Assembly: GCF_029338555.1 (NCBI RefSeq)
Contig: NZ_CP119991.1
Coordinates: 186,001 to 250,000, forward strand
DNA length: 64,000 nucleotides
Reading direction: 5' to 3'
Origin: Halobaculum marinum
GTDB lineage: Archaea > Halobacteriota > Halobacteria > Halobacteriales > Haloferacaceae
Below the pieces are notes generated by a model. It saw only the letters and a program-made list of their open reading frames with translations. It was not told the DNA's origin and made no database searches. Both the position numbers and the translations under genes were made by a program. The stretch's first letter is position 1. Every line of letters begins with the position of its first letter. Below, in pieces: positions 24,301 to 33,889 of this stretch.

Positions 24301-27300
24301 GTTCGAGGTCGACGCCGGCCTCGTCTCCCAACTCGCCCATCTCCAACTCATTCATCAGCATCGGTTCGTCGTCGCTCGTCGGCGGCTGCTTGTTGAGTTC
24401 GACGAGGTCGGTTGCACTGACCCCCAGCCGTTTGAGTGTCGCCCACGTCGGACTGTGAATGCCGTCAACCTCGTCTGCGTCGGCGGTCACCTCGATGGGG
24501 ACGACGCGCGCGTCGTCGACGGCCTGTTCGTGCTCGGCGACACACTCTGCACAGAACGCGGCGACGGTACAGTCGTCGCAGTCGGCGTTCGTGATCATGT
24601 GCTCACTGCACGGAATGGCGTCGACGCGGACGACGGCGGCCTCGTCGTGGCAGTGGTCACACTCACCTTCGACGCGGCAGTGGGGGCACTCGTCGTGGTA
24701 GTGGTCGTGTTCGGGCCACGCGCCGGTGTCGTCGCTGTCAGCGCTGAGCGGTTTCTGACCGGCCTCGCCACACGGCGTCCGGTACTGGTCGTCGACGTGA
24801 TCCAGCAGCGCGTTGTACCAGCCGTTGGGCTTGACCGTCCGGTCGAGCTGGTCGTGGTAGTAGTCGACGGCGGCGTCGAACGCCTCTTCCCAGCCGTCGG
24901 GTTCGGTCGTCGGGAGGAGCCCGGTAGTCGGCTCCTCGTCGCCGGGGGCATCTGCGTCGCTTGTAGGGTCGTCGCTCGCGACGGGCGTGTCCGCGTCGCC
25001 CTCGCTGGTCGGGGAGACCTCTTCGTCGGGTTGACTATCGTCGCTCGGCGTGGCGAGCGATACTGGCTCTTCAGGGTCGGTGTCGTCGGGGGCGATGAGT
25101 GGGAGGTCTTCCTCGTCGTCTTCATCGTCACCGTCGGCTCCCTCAATCGCACTCGCGACATCTTCGGGACTTGCCCCTTCGGCGACGGTGATCTCTTCTT
25201 GGTCGGCGGCGGAGTCGGTGGTCGTCGCTTCGGTGGCCCGCTCCTCCGGTTCGTCTTCGTGGTGCTCGTCCACGGCCTCGGTAGGCTCTTCGTTCTCTGA
25301 CTGGCCGTCGGCCTCGTAGTCATCGACGACCACTTGTTCATCGTCTGGCGCGGCCCCTTCCGCGGTCGCCGTGTCGGATTGGCCCGTGGTCGGCTCCGCT
25401 TCGTCGGGTTGCTCCTCAACGCCTTCTTCGGCAGGTTCGGCTTCCTCCACCTCGTCTTCCGCCGGGCCCTCACCATCGTCAGCCGGCTCACTCCGTTCGT
25501 CGGCTGGTTCGGAGTCTGCCGTGTCCGAGTCGCCCTCGGGATCGTCGCCGCCGTCCTCGTGGAACGTGTCGAACGCATCCCAGTCGATTTCGGGGCCGTC
25601 GACGTCGGCTGCGTTCAAGGCGATCATGTTGCCCTCCTGGAACAGGATGTTCGCCTCGAACGCTCGATCAACCTCTACGGCGGCGTCTTCTTTCGAGACG
25701 GTCTCCAGCACTCCTTTGACTACCGAGGGGAACGCATCCCGCGGGGTTCCCGTCTTCTTCTCCGGGTCGCCTTCGATCTTTGCCCACACCGTCTTCCACT
25801 CCTGCGGGACCTCCCGTTCGGTGATACGGACGCTGTTGTCAGTGCCATCGACTTCCTCGAGATAGCCGGCGGCGAGTGCAACTTCGATTGCGGCTGCGAC
25901 CCGCTGTTCGGTGTTGTGTTGCCCGATGAACGGCTCCACGCCTTTCGCCATGAACACGACGCTCTTTCGGGGGAGGGACCGGTCGCGGTCCTGGCCGCCG
26001 TCGGCCCACACGTTCTCCCACACGTAGCGGTTCGCGAAGCGGTCGCGTTCGCCGTCGAGGACGAGTTTCGCGTGTCGACCCTGTGGCGGGGCAAGGAAGA
26101 ATCCCAGTTCCGTCTCGACGATGTGCCCCATTTGCGAGGCATCGTAGATGGCACGGTCCCGGTTGTCCTTCATGGCGTTGCCCTTCGCGAGTGCTTTCTT
26201 CAGCTGCTCTTTCTGGAGGTGTTGGGCGTGATCGGTGTCGGCCGCGTCCCACGCTTGCTCCCAGAACACACGCGAGAAGGGGTCCTTCCCGCCGTAGTCG
26301 GTGTGCGACGTGTACTGCGGGCTGGGTCGTGGTAGTTTCTCTCCGTTAAGCAGCGCGTCTGCTTGGATCGTGTTGTCTGTCATCGGTGGCTCTGTGGTCG
26401 TGTCGTCTGCGATTTCGTCGTCCAGTTCCCCGTCCGTCTTGTCGAACCCGCGGATGAGCTCTGTCGGGAACCGCTCTCGGAACGATGGCGTCCACTCTTC
26501 TTCGGGGATGAGTGGCGAGAGGCTCTCACCGTCGTACAACTGCGGCATCGCGTCTTCGGGTGAGTTGATCAATTCGTGGTCAGTCGCGATGGTTGCGATC
26601 TCCCAGTCCACGGATTCGGGACCGTGCGTGAACTCTGCTTGAGGGAGGAACGGCCGCCGCACCCGCTTCCAGTCTTCCTCGAGCTCCTCCATCGTATCGT
26701 AGAGGAGTTCATTCCCCTTCTCACGGTAGACAACCCATTCGTCCTCGTATTTGTCGTAGCGGGCCCACGCACTGAAGGCGTTCACCGAGGGGTTGTCGAT
26801 GGCATCAGGACCGATCTGGCCTCTTTGTTTGGCATCTGCGCTCTTGCCGTCATAGAGGGTGAGTTGGCTTCCGTTCCATTCCCACACCGACTGTCCAGAT
26901 TCGCGGATGAGTGCGAACTTGTCGGCCTCGTCTTCATCAGAGAGTTCGAGGAAGTCGGGGGTGTTGTAGAGGATGTCGCTCTCGACTTCTTCTCCCTCGT
27001 CGTTGACCCAGTGGTCTCTGGATCTGACCATCGGTGGGTCTGCAAGGACGATATGAAGCCGGTTTGCGAAGGCGTCTCGCTGGCGGTTGTGGGCCCGGCC
27101 GTCGGGGACGAGGAACATCACCTTCCGGCCTTGGTTTGCACCACGGGCGAGGTTGTTCAGTGGCCCTGCGGGCTTGCGTAGGGACTTCTCCGCTTCGATG
27201 GTGATGTCTTGGTTCCCTGCGAGTTCGGTCGCGACCGGGAACTCCTCTTCAAGTTCTTTCAGCGACTCTCGCATCAGCCGCCGGGAGGTGGTGTTGACTT

Positions 27301-30300
27301 CGCCGGGGAGTTCCCCTTCTGCGTCGGCCACGTCTGCTTTCGCCTGCTGTGCGATGATGCTGACGCGGAAGCCCAACTGTGAGAACCAGTCGAATCCTTG
27401 GGCCAACATCTCTCGGTGCTCGTCGGAGGGCGTAAACTGGGCTTCGTCCGCAGAGAGGATGAACGCGAGCCCTGCGTCGGTAAGTGTGACAGCTCCTTCG
27501 TCATCGGGGATTTCGTGTGTGTCTCCCCGGCCTTCGGCGGCGATTTCTCGATACGGTGGCTGCTCGTCTGTTTCTTCACCAAGTAGCTCTTCTGCGGGGA
27601 CGTCTGGTTGAACTCCACCATCGGCTGCCTTCGCGGACTTGATCTCGTGTTCGTCTTCAACCCGAACGTAGTGCCTGATGTGATCGCGTTCGATCGACAG
27701 CCCATTCGGGTAGCCGGTGATGGGCTTTCCAGTACGATTCTCAAACGCCCGGTTCACCGCACCGAGTGCAACATATTCGCTGCCCCGCTCAAGTTGCACT
27801 TCTCGAATCGCCATGAGGAACTGGCGCTGCGTCTGGTCGTCGTTGCCGAGGTTGTGGATCAACATCGCCGTCTCGTTGATGTCGGCCTCGAGTGGCTCGA
27901 CACCGTACTTCTCGAGCGACTCTTCGATGTGCTCGTCCGCCTCTCTGTCCGTCCGCACGGGTGGGTAGTCGGCGAACGTCTCGACGGGGAGTGCGTCTGA
28001 GAGGTACTCGTCTTGTTCGCCCTGGAGGAGCACGCGGACGAACATCGTGAAGCGGGGGATCTCTTCGACGAGGCTGTAATCGACTTCCTCGCCCATCCGC
28101 TCGGCGATCAACCGAGCGTCGTCTGCCTCACCCACACCGAACGAGGTGACGGTGCGGGAGTTGGCGAACATCTGCTTTTGGATCTTCTCCGGCAGTTGGG
28201 AGGGATTCTGGTTCGCAAGGCCGACGCCCATCTTCTTCGAGCGCGCCTTCGACAACATCGCTTCGAGGTCCATCTCCTCAGTAGCAACCCAGTCGAGTTC
28301 GTCAATGAAGGTGAAGTACGGCTCGCGGTCTGCCTCCTTCTCTTTGCGTGCCTGGATCGCGGACCACACCCGCCGCATCACTGCCGTCGACACGACCTCT
28401 TTGAGCTCGTCAGAGTCGATGGGGATCTTGACGAGGATGATCTTCCCGTTCTCGACTGCCTCGGTGATGTTCACCGTCCCCTCACGGTGGGCGACGATCC
28501 CGCGAGCGATGGGATCCTCGACCCACGACTGGATACGACGGATCACAGCGTCCACCTCGTCGTCGCCCATCTCGGCGATTTGCTTGGTGTACGTGTGGAT
28601 GTTCTCCATGTCCTCGGCGTAGTCGGCACCCATCTCTTCGGCCTCTGAGAGCTGGCGACCCTCACGCGCGATCATGTCGGCGAACGCCCGTCGCGAGTGC
28701 GACGACATGAGGACGTGGTACATATCAGTGAGCGTGAAGGGCTTCGGCGACCGGATCATCGCGCGGGCGATGTTGGTCGTGATCCCCTCCATCTTGGGGC
28801 CCCAGTAGTCGCCACCCTTCAGGATCGCCGTTAGGTCGTCGACGATAGATGTGACCTCGCGGTCGAACGCCATCGTTCCGGGCTCGGCCTTCGCCTCGAG
28901 GAAGTTGATCCCGACCGTTTTGTCGAATTCGGTGGACCCTGGCTCGATCCAGATGACGTCGTCCATCCGGTGCTCCGGAATCTCGTTGATGAACTCGTCG
29001 ACGGTGTCGCCCTTGGGGTCGATGTAGCAGAGGCCGTAGCCCTTGCGGACGACCTGGTTCATGATGTTCTTCTGCTCGGTCGACTTCCCCATCCCAGTCA
29101 TCCCGAACTGGGTGAAGTGGCGGAACCACGCGTTCTCCTCAATGCCGATCTCGTGGAAGCCGACGCGGTTGTCTTTGATGTACCCCAGCCAGATTGGCTG
29201 GTCGGGGTGGTCCTCGTGACTGTCGAACAGTTCCTTCTGGACGTCGTACCCCATGTAGACGTCACCCTCGTCGGTGATCGCTTTCACCTCATACGCGCGG
29301 TCTTGACCAGTGTGGGGATCAAGACACCACTCACGCACGGTCGAGATGAACGTCTCCGAAGACGCATCGTTGTGTCGGGCGGGAACTGGGAGGTTGTCGA
29401 CCTCGTGTTTGAGCCGGTCCTCCTCGAGCCGGCGCTGTTCTTCGGCTTGTTGTGCTGCGATCTCTGCCTCGATCAGCGCCTTCTTCGACTTCGCAGTCTC
29501 CTCGTCGAAGTTCTCGAGCAGGATTTCGTAGGTCAACTCGCCCTGTTTCCACAGCTCAACAGCCTTGAGGTGCAGGTCTTTATCTTCTCCCTCTAACCGA
29601 TCACTGGGGCGCTGTGGCTGTTCCTGGAAGGTGGCCTCTCCCGTGACGGATTTAGACGCTGCCACCCGCTCACGGGCGGCCTTCACTTCGTCGTCAGGGG
29701 CTACTTCGCCCGGCAGTTGCGGTGTCCCTTCGGGAGCCGGCTCTACGTCAGTTTCATCATCTAGCTCGGGGTCTGGGAGTGCCGGCTTGGACGAGCTAAG
29801 GGCTGTTTCGGTCGTCTCTTTCCCGACGGTGTATCGGTCCATCGGGAGTGGCGAGATGCTCTCGGGCTTGCGCGACGCATCCGCGGGCGCTTGTGAACTG
29901 AGGGCTTTCCGCGTGTACTGGACGTTCGGCGTGTCGATCTCGGCGTTGGGGAGATGAGCGAGCCCACCCAGCTCGGCTGGAGTTAACGGGAAGCTCGGCC
30001 CATTTTCGCCCGTATATCGACGCCAGTCGCGCCCCACAGCCGCCTTGAGTTCCTTCTTCAGGCCACGACCGCGCTTGGGCACTTCTCTGAATCGTTGTCC
30101 GTAGTCGCGGTTTTGGTAGGTGGCACTGTATGCATTGCCGATCTGCGCCGCCGCCTTGGTCACGAAGTCGGGTTTGTCGCTGAAAACGAAGTACCGGATA
30201 TTGACGTGGAACGCCGTCTCGTCCTTCGTGTCGGAGATCGCTTTCGCGATACGGAGATCCTTCTCAGTGGGGTCTTCGAGATACCCTTTTCTGAAATCAC

Positions 30301-30961
30301 GGTGGACATAGCGGCCCTGTCTTAGTGCCCTGGAGACCTTGTCGGCGTCTGCCCGAAACGGGATCCGACGACGCCAGTTATCGCCAGCAGGCGTGAAAAT
30401 GACCTGTGCGATGGCTGTAGACTCGTTCTGCCCGATCATGGCCGAAGTGATGTTCCGAAGGGCAGCTTTTCCGGGCTCGAATTGCCCGTGAGAGTCGCCC
30501 CCGATTCCTTTGATCGGATGGAAGATGTTGTTGTTGAGGGTTAGGTGGCCGCCCGCGACGTGGTCGCCCGGCTCGAACGCTGGGAAGGCTTGGTCCTTCC
30601 TGTTCAGTTCGACTCGGGGGTAGTTCCCTGCGAGGAGCTCTCGGTGGACCTTGTACCAGAACTCATTGGGGACTGACCAGAGGAACTTGATGCTCCCGTT
30701 GTCGTACCAGATTTCAAACGAGAACGGCCCTGGGGATTTCTCTTTGCCTCTGAGCCATTTGAAGAACCCACGGGAGACGTCGTCCCGCTGGAAGTTTTTG
30801 ATTACCTCTGGACCGTACTCCTGCCCCGGGCCTTCCTTGAACGGAAGTGACTGAATGATGGTGTTGTCTCGCTCGGTCACGTAGGCTTGGAGCTCCCTCT
30901 GAAGGTTTTCGTCAATTTGGAGTGCTCTGTAGGAATTCTTACCAATTAACGGGAGGCGCAT
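21326..30961 (-). CDS. Giant 3211-aa VirD4/HerA-like ATPase and DnaG-like primase fusion
   Basis: Residues 1-350: unassigned alpha/beta part like the front of conjugation ATPases. Residues 600-1000: ATPase with Walker A GMTGMGKST (Lys about 626) and Walker B FTFIDELDW (Asp about 887), as in VirD4/TraD/HerA coupling proteins. Residues 1050-1750: unassigned. Residues 1800-2020: very acidic low-complexity linker. Residues 2085-2145: Cys/His-rich zinc-binding part (CPHCRVEGECDHCHDE). Residues 2320-2600: DnaG-like primase core; TOPRIM VVITEGIADA has Glu about 2521, followed by VQDNE and a VDLDDYL element. Residues 3100-3211: winged-helix-like end. A TATA box precedes ATG 30961. Likely couples DNA pumping to priming for transfer or replication of an integrated element. 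The domain reading is by eye. Confidence 0.75.
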   Translation of the reverse strand: MRLPLIGKNSYRALQIDENLQRELQAYVTERDNTIIQSLPFKEGPGQEYGPEVIKNFQRDDVSRGFFKWLRGKEKSPGPFSFEIWYDNGSIKFLWSVPNEFWYKVHRELLAGNYPRVELNRKDQAFPAFEPGDHVAGGHLTLNNNIFHPIKGIGGDSHGQFEPGKAALRNITSAMIGQNESTAIAQVIFTPAGDNWRRRIPFRADADKVSRALRQGRYVHRDFRKGYLEDPTEKDLRIAKAISDTKDETAFHVNIRYFVFSDKPDFVTKAAAQIGNAYSATYQNRDYGQRFREVPKRGRGLKKELKAAVGRDWRRYTGENGPSFPLTPAELGGLAHLPNAEIDTPNVQYTRKALSSQAPADASRKPESISPLPMDRYTVGKETTETALSSSKPALPDPELDDETDVEPAPEGTPQLPGEVAPDDEVKAARERVAASKSVTGEATFQEQPQRPSDRLEGEDKDLHLKAVELWKQGELTYEILLENFDEETAKSKKALIEAEIAAQQAEEQRRLEEDRLKHEVDNLPVPARHNDASSETFISTVREWCLDPHTGQDRAYEVKAITDEGDVYMGYDVQKELFDSHEDHPDQPIWLGYIKDNRVGFHEIGIEENAWFRHFTQFGMTGMGKSTEQKNIMNQVVRKGYGLCYIDPKGDTVDEFINEIPEHRMDDVIWIEPGSTEFDKTVGINFLEAKAEPGTMAFDREVTSIVDDLTAILKGGDYWGPKMEGITTNIARAMIRSPKPFTLTDMYHVLMSSHSRRAFADMIAREGRQLSEAEEMGADYAEDMENIHTYTKQIAEMGDDEVDAVIRRIQSWVEDPIARGIVAHREGTVNITEAVENGKIILVKIPIDSDELKEVVSTAVMRRVWSAIQARKEKEADREPYFTFIDELDWVATEEMDLEAMLSKARSKKMGVGLANQNPSQLPEKIQKQMFANSRTVTSFGVGEADDARLIAERMGEEVDYSLVEEIPRFTMFVRVLLQGEQDEYLSDALPVETFADYPPVRTDREADEHIEESLEKYGVEPLEADINETAMLIHNLGNDDQTQRQFLMAIREVQLERGSEYVALGAVNRAFENRTGKPITGYPNGLSIERDHIRHYVRVEDEHEIKSAKAADGGVQPDVPAEELLGEETDEQPPYREIAAEGRGDTHEIPDDEGAVTLTDAGLAFILSADEAQFTPSDEHREMLAQGFDWFSQLGFRVSIIAQQAKADVADAEGELPGEVNTTSRRLMRESLKELEEEFPVATELAGNQDITIEAEKSLRKPAGPLNNLARGANQGRKVMFLVPDGRAHNRQRDAFANRLHIVLADPPMVRSRDHWVNDEGEEVESDILYNTPDFLELSDEDEADKFALIRESGQSVWEWNGSQLTLYDGKSADAKQRGQIGPDAIDNPSVNAFSAWARYDKYEDEWVVYREKGNELLYDTMEELEEDWKRVRRPFLPQAEFTHGPESVDWEIATIATDHELINSPEDAMPQLYDGESLSPLIPEEEWTPSFRERFPTELIRGFDKTDGELDDEIADDTTTEPPMTDNTIQADALLNGEKLPRPSPQYTSHTDYGGKDPFSRVFWEQAWDAADTDHAQHLQKEQLKKALAKGNAMKDNRDRAIYDASQMGHIVETELGFFLAPPQGRHAKLVLDGERDRFANRYVWENVWADGGQDRDRSLPRKSVVFMAKGVEPFIGQHNTEQRVAAAIEVALAAGYLEEVDGTDNSVRITEREVPQEWKTVWAKIEGDPEKKTGTPRDAFPSVVKGVLETVSKEDAAVEVDRAFEANILFQEGNMIALNAADVDGPEIDWDAFDTFHEDGGDDPEGDSDTADSEPADERSEPADDGEGPAEDEVEEAEPAEEGVEEQPDEAEPTTGQSDTATAEGAAPDDEQVVVDDYEADGQSENEEPTEAVDEHHEDEPEERATEATTTDSAADQEEITVAEGASPEDVASAIEGADGDDEDDEEDLPLIAPDDTDPEEPVSLATPSDDSQPDEEVSPTSEGDADTPVASDDPTSDADAPGDEEPTTGLLPTTEPDGWEEAFDAAVDYYHDQLDRTVKPNGWYNALLDHVDDQYRTPCGEAGQKPLSADSDDTGAWPEHDHYHDECPHCRVEGECDHCHDEAAVVRVDAIPCSEHMITNADCDDCTVAAFCAECVAEHEQAVDDARVVPIEVTADADEVDGIHSPTWATLKRLGVSATDLVELNKQPPTSDDEPMLMNELEMGELGDEAGVDLEPDQLPPEERAGYTAPANSAQYADETHAEATTIVEFEPCFSHSGNPQPAECDDCCTIETSEPFTYLPETQYDYFTGPSWDVSDDDLAIITQDLESHSAHRHAGQAGVHHHGRGWSEETVESARVGWVPSYKRAGVEELLEQGFTFQQIIATGLFRPDYYAIRDHFASDEYDGPAIEAIREYLESKSDTTVPEDIKGALAEMFGADLREAIEEVPFPDAAPQLSAVEMLRSRWKGRYLFPYFDADGTAIHAISRTQKGRHHPRDLKPDAKYQKLPAGYDGVYTTEPIYGEHSLEEGRPVVITEGIADAIAANAHGIPCLSPVTTKFKNSHVEELERLIEKYDIPTAYLVQDNERATIDPIAEADRPSAEVLEAMVEGDTENIPKTYQRSPKGPITECMEINSVAPGEDGAIRTAARLEQAGISSFIVELPRVGADKVDLDDYLSDKLYEFAPPLPHLSALVETWRRDEDVTLLEQTDTVEEYGDITRLPTRALTHAESQSTLERDWLESFAKRRAYDAAYVPQIEAYLEEHHSPEDEDGTTPAPVDISSLTDDESQSLTQYISQFPHFDYTELTQEEMEAIRDSPVEFATMEYGRFAAYGEAKTNAAKSAYTAIIDADAHDWAGDEHFRPTFADGELGPFLTLGRHVAVASAEGVNRSVAPLPNSASSEAAHGARVEPLFDGHEIQRATDHPGYAAIMQAETTRVRNDEWESSFDEEDGKPGSGRTRNELYDQRMRDLVPTGFGRRGTNPLGHKGESENYFVLLDSGVAYDHKRDAAYTPLSYLACAVNVRDLNHPEGRFTDEETLHTWVGVKEKLNVLSDDAQVPRKALMYAALEMGVATEDDFEEVTRDGPNGQYTRRELPAELYRETILNFEDHYGVDPGIEPPQKQWDFSVDGLTTENSITEFVDRHMTDEAEPIDDENIDYIHVESNEAFQAYQSFCEANGIDAKPKSKIAELVEVAGCEKKRTRVKGEQATRLIGVVLTESGEALTE

Positions 30962-30978
30962 CGGTGTTGCCCGATAAA

Positions 30979-30987
30979 ATAATTAAA
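30979..30987 (-). promoter_or_regulatory. TATA-like box of the giant gene
   Basis: TTTAATTAT on the minus strand, 18-26 nt before ATG 30961. A second AT-rich string (CTTAAATAT) lies near 30990-31000. Confidence 0.5.
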
Positions 30988-30994
30988 CCCATAT

Positions 30995-31603
30995 TTAAGA
31001 ACTCGCCAGTTTGAAACCGAGCACAGCAATCCCACGACATCGTGGGTCAATCACAAAATGGACTGCTGCCGCTGGAATAATAGAGATGATTGAGGTAATA
31101 GTAAATAGTCTGGGACCGTAATTTTGGGCGACACCGAGCCGCACTCGATTCTTGGGTCGGACAACAATTTTCCCAAATTCCATACCCACGAAGGGTATTG
31201 AAATTATCAACATGTGCAGATGTACTGCGGTACTTACAAACAGTGCATAGAGTGGTTGAAAACAGCGATACACCCGAAATCGGGGGTTAGTGGTAACACC
31301 AGTAATACGGTCGGCCCTACCAAGCATCGAAAAATCACCCCACCATATAAAAAGATAACGCCGTTTGAGCTCCGTATAAGCTCGGCACCCTCCTCGTTTG
31401 CAATCATCACTACTCGATTTTACGGTCGTCGAGCGGGAATTAGACAGCAAGTTCGGCTCGCTTCCTCGGGGAACGTTATAGTGAGCACTGACTTCCGAAA
31501 GCATCGTCATCCCAATGCAGTCGGAGGTATCGATCGTCGCCGACGAGTGGAATAACTCGTACACGCAGTCTGAGAGAGAGTCGTCGAGGTCTACGAGCGT
31601 CAC
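30995..31603 (-). CDS. Uncertain low-GC ORF behind the vWA gene
   Basis: GTG at 31603 overlaps the stop of the vWA gene (GTGA), which would suit coupled translation. The 202-codon frame has two hydrophobic stretches (LYALFVSTAVHLHMLIISI and LFTITSIISIIPAAAV). The first half has no clear coding character, and the base composition is much lower in GC than the vWA gene. It may be a membrane protein or non-coding DNA between the two blocks. Confidence 0.25.
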   Translation of the reverse strand: MTLVDLDDSLSDCVYELFHSSATIDTSDCIGMTMLSEVSAHYNVPRGSEPNLLSNSRSTTVKSSSDDCKRGGCRAYTELKRRYLFIWWGDFSMLGRADRITGVTTNPRFRVYRCFQPLYALFVSTAVHLHMLIISIPFVGMEFGKIVVRPKNRVRLGVAQNYGPRLFTITSIISIIPAAAVHFVIDPRCRGIAVLGFKLASS

Positions 31604-33657
31604 TTTAGGACCACGTCGGTCACCCGTCGGTCATCGACCTCGATCTCGAACCCGTTGTCGACGCCGACGATAGTGACTGACAGCAGTTCACCGGTGAACT
31701 CGTAGACATCACCGGCTTCGTCGCCGGTCGTGCCCTTGATGACCGCGACGCCGCCGCGCGACCGAACTTGATCGCCGTCGTCGGCGGCGTTGCCGTCCGC
31801 CGCGGACTTCTCGGCCTCCCCATCGACCACAGCGGTGTACCCGAACTGGTTGTCCGCCGTCGACAGAATCTCCAGAACACTGCCGTCGCCTTCGATGCCG
31901 GTGCCGTCGGCGTACCCCTCTAACGGGTCGTCGCCGCCTGCGAGGGGGGAGACGATCTCATCGATCGGCGTCAGCCGTTCGTCGAGATAGCACTTCACCA
32001 CCGTGTCGTCGTCGAACGCGTCCACGTCGAGGAGGCGGACCAACCCGTCGACGAGGAAGCGGTCGCCGCGGAAGGCGAAGGGGTCGGCGTCGTCGGCCAT
32101 CGGCCCGGTGTCGTCGGTGACGCGGAGGTAGCCGCCAGAGGTCTCGACCGGGAGATCGAGGGTGTCGCCCACGAAGATGCCGCCGAAGCGGTCCGGTTCG
32201 AGCGTCCCGTCGACGGTCACGGTGTAATCGACCGGCCCGTTCGCCGTGATCATCAAGGAATGCTCCTCGACGTCGCGGAACTGGCGGACGCGCTCGACGG
32301 TCGTGTTACTGTCGTCGAGGTAGACGTTGTAGTCGGTGCCAGACGAGCGCGGGTCGACGTCGAACTCCTCGACGACGCCGCTAAACACGAAGCGGTCACC
32401 ACGGAAGTTCGTCGGCCCCGCGTTCTCCGGTCGCGGGCCAGTGTCGTTCGAATACGAGAACACCCCGTCGTCGACTTCCTCCGGGTCGTCGTTGTCGTCA
32501 GCCGCGAAGTCGCCGCCGTACCGGTCGGGCTGGACGGTGCCCTCGACGGCCATCGTGTACTCGATGGGGCCGTTCGCCGTGATCATGACTGTCCTGCGGC
32601 GGTCGGTCCCATCGCCCCCAGTGTCGTCCCCACAGTCTGCGTCCGCGGGGATGTCGAGCGTGGTCGAGTCTCGCTCTAGGCCTAACTGCGGATCGGCGAC
32701 GGTGACAGTGAGGTCGCGGCTCTCTCCCGCGCCAGCGTCGGTGTCGTATCGGAGGACGTACGCGGTGGTCACCAACTCCCGGATCCGGCGGAGGATCTCG
32801 GTGAAGCTCCCGCCACGGATGTCGATCCACAGGCCGTCGACCCGATCCGCGAGCACCCTGATGCTGGAGGACGGGTCGTCCTGGTCGGGAGACACAGCGA
32901 TGAAGGCGACGCCGCTCTCGCGGACTCGCCGCGCCACTTGGTCGATTGTTAGATCTGTCACGCCCGTGTCGTCGCCGCCGTAGTGGGCGAGCGAGTCGGT
33001 GATCACGACGACCACCTTCTGTGCGGCGGGCCGGAAGTCGAGCCCGAGCGTTCGCGCGATCCCGTCGAAACTGTTCTCCCGACGGGGACTGGTGCCGCCA
33101 CCTCCTGGCCGAAGGCGGTCGACTGCGGTGTCGAACGCGGCGGCGTCCGCGGTGAGCTCGCTCTCGACGCGGACTCGCTCGCGAAAGGAGACGAGCCCGT
33201 ACCGCGCGTAGATACCCGCGTCCTCGATAGCGTCCGTGAGGCCACGCACCTCGCGTTGCATCCGGACGATCTCGTCTTCCATGCTGCCGCTGTTGTCGAA
33301 GGCGAACGCGATATCGGCCGACGAACTGGTGAAGGAGAACTCCTCGATCGACTGTTCCACCCCGTCCTCGATGATCGTGAACTGGTCGACGTCGAGTTCG
33401 CCTTCGCGGCCCGGGTCGCTGTTGACGGCGACGTTCACCAGGACTGACGGGCAGTCGGTCGGGTCCACGCTGAGAATGTCGAGGTACGGATACGACGGCT
33501 GACGGTACGCCCTGCCGCGCCGCACGAACGGGAGCACCCCGACACCGAGCGCCGCCGTTTTGAGCGCCGTCCGCCTGCCGAGGCCGACCCGACCGCTCGA
33601 CTCGTTCCCACTCGACAGCCGGTTTCGGTCGTCCGTGTCGGAGGGAGGGGAGTTCAT
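31600..33657 (-). CDS. Secreted vWA-domain protein with Tat signal
   Basis: 685 residues. The Tat signal has Arg-Arg at 28-29 (LGRRTALKTAALGVG). A von Willebrand A domain follows at about 110-300 with MIDAS parts DNSGSM, a downstream TSP and DSLAH. The C-terminal half holds three beta domains: two similar copies start TVMITANGPIEYTM and SLMITANGPVDYTV. The third (VLEILSTADNQFGYTAVVDG) is shared with the beta-helix protein at 34947-37781. Exported, probably metal-dependent adhesion or surface-binding. Its divergent neighbours include a FilR1-like regulator. Confidence 0.75.
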   Translation of the reverse strand: MNSPPSDTDDRNRLSSGNESSGRVGLGRRTALKTAALGVGVLPFVRRGRAYRQPSYPYLDILSVDPTDCPSVLVNVAVNSDPGREGELDVDQFTIIEDGVEQSIEEFSFTSSSADIAFAFDNSGSMEDEIVRMQREVRGLTDAIEDAGIYARYGLVSFRERVRVESELTADAAAFDTAVDRLRPGGGGTSPRRENSFDGIARTLGLDFRPAAQKVVVVITDSLAHYGGDDTGVTDLTIDQVARRVRESGVAFIAVSPDQDDPSSSIRVLADRVDGLWIDIRGGSFTEILRRIRELVTTAYVLRYDTDAGAGESRDLTVTVADPQLGLERDSTTLDIPADADCGDDTGGDGTDRRRTVMITANGPIEYTMAVEGTVQPDRYGGDFAADDNDDPEEVDDGVFSYSNDTGPRPENAGPTNFRGDRFVFSGVVEEFDVDPRSSGTDYNVYLDDSNTTVERVRQFRDVEEHSLMITANGPVDYTVTVDGTLEPDRFGGIFVGDTLDLPVETSGGYLRVTDDTGPMADDADPFAFRGDRFLVDGLVRLLDVDAFDDDTVVKCYLDERLTPIDEIVSPLAGGDDPLEGYADGTGIEGDGSVLEILSTADNQFGYTAVVDGEAEKSAADGNAADDGDQVRSRGGVAVIKGTTGDEAGDVYEFTGELLSVTIVGVDNGFEIEVDDRRVTDVVLK

Positions 33658-33889
33658 GTCTGCCCAGCAACTGTTCTGCTGACCGAGCCAAATTCGTAGT
33701 TGCCGGTCACCAGTCGCTCGGCGATCGGATCCAAGTCAGCAAACTGCGGGTTTCGGTGGTTCAGACTACTGTTTGCGTTATTCCAGTCAGGTCAGCATCC
33801 AGACTCGGTTATGGTACACCCCGGGATACCACCCGAGAGACGGACCTCATCGCCGATCCTCTCCGTCTCGATGACGCTCTCGGCGACGA

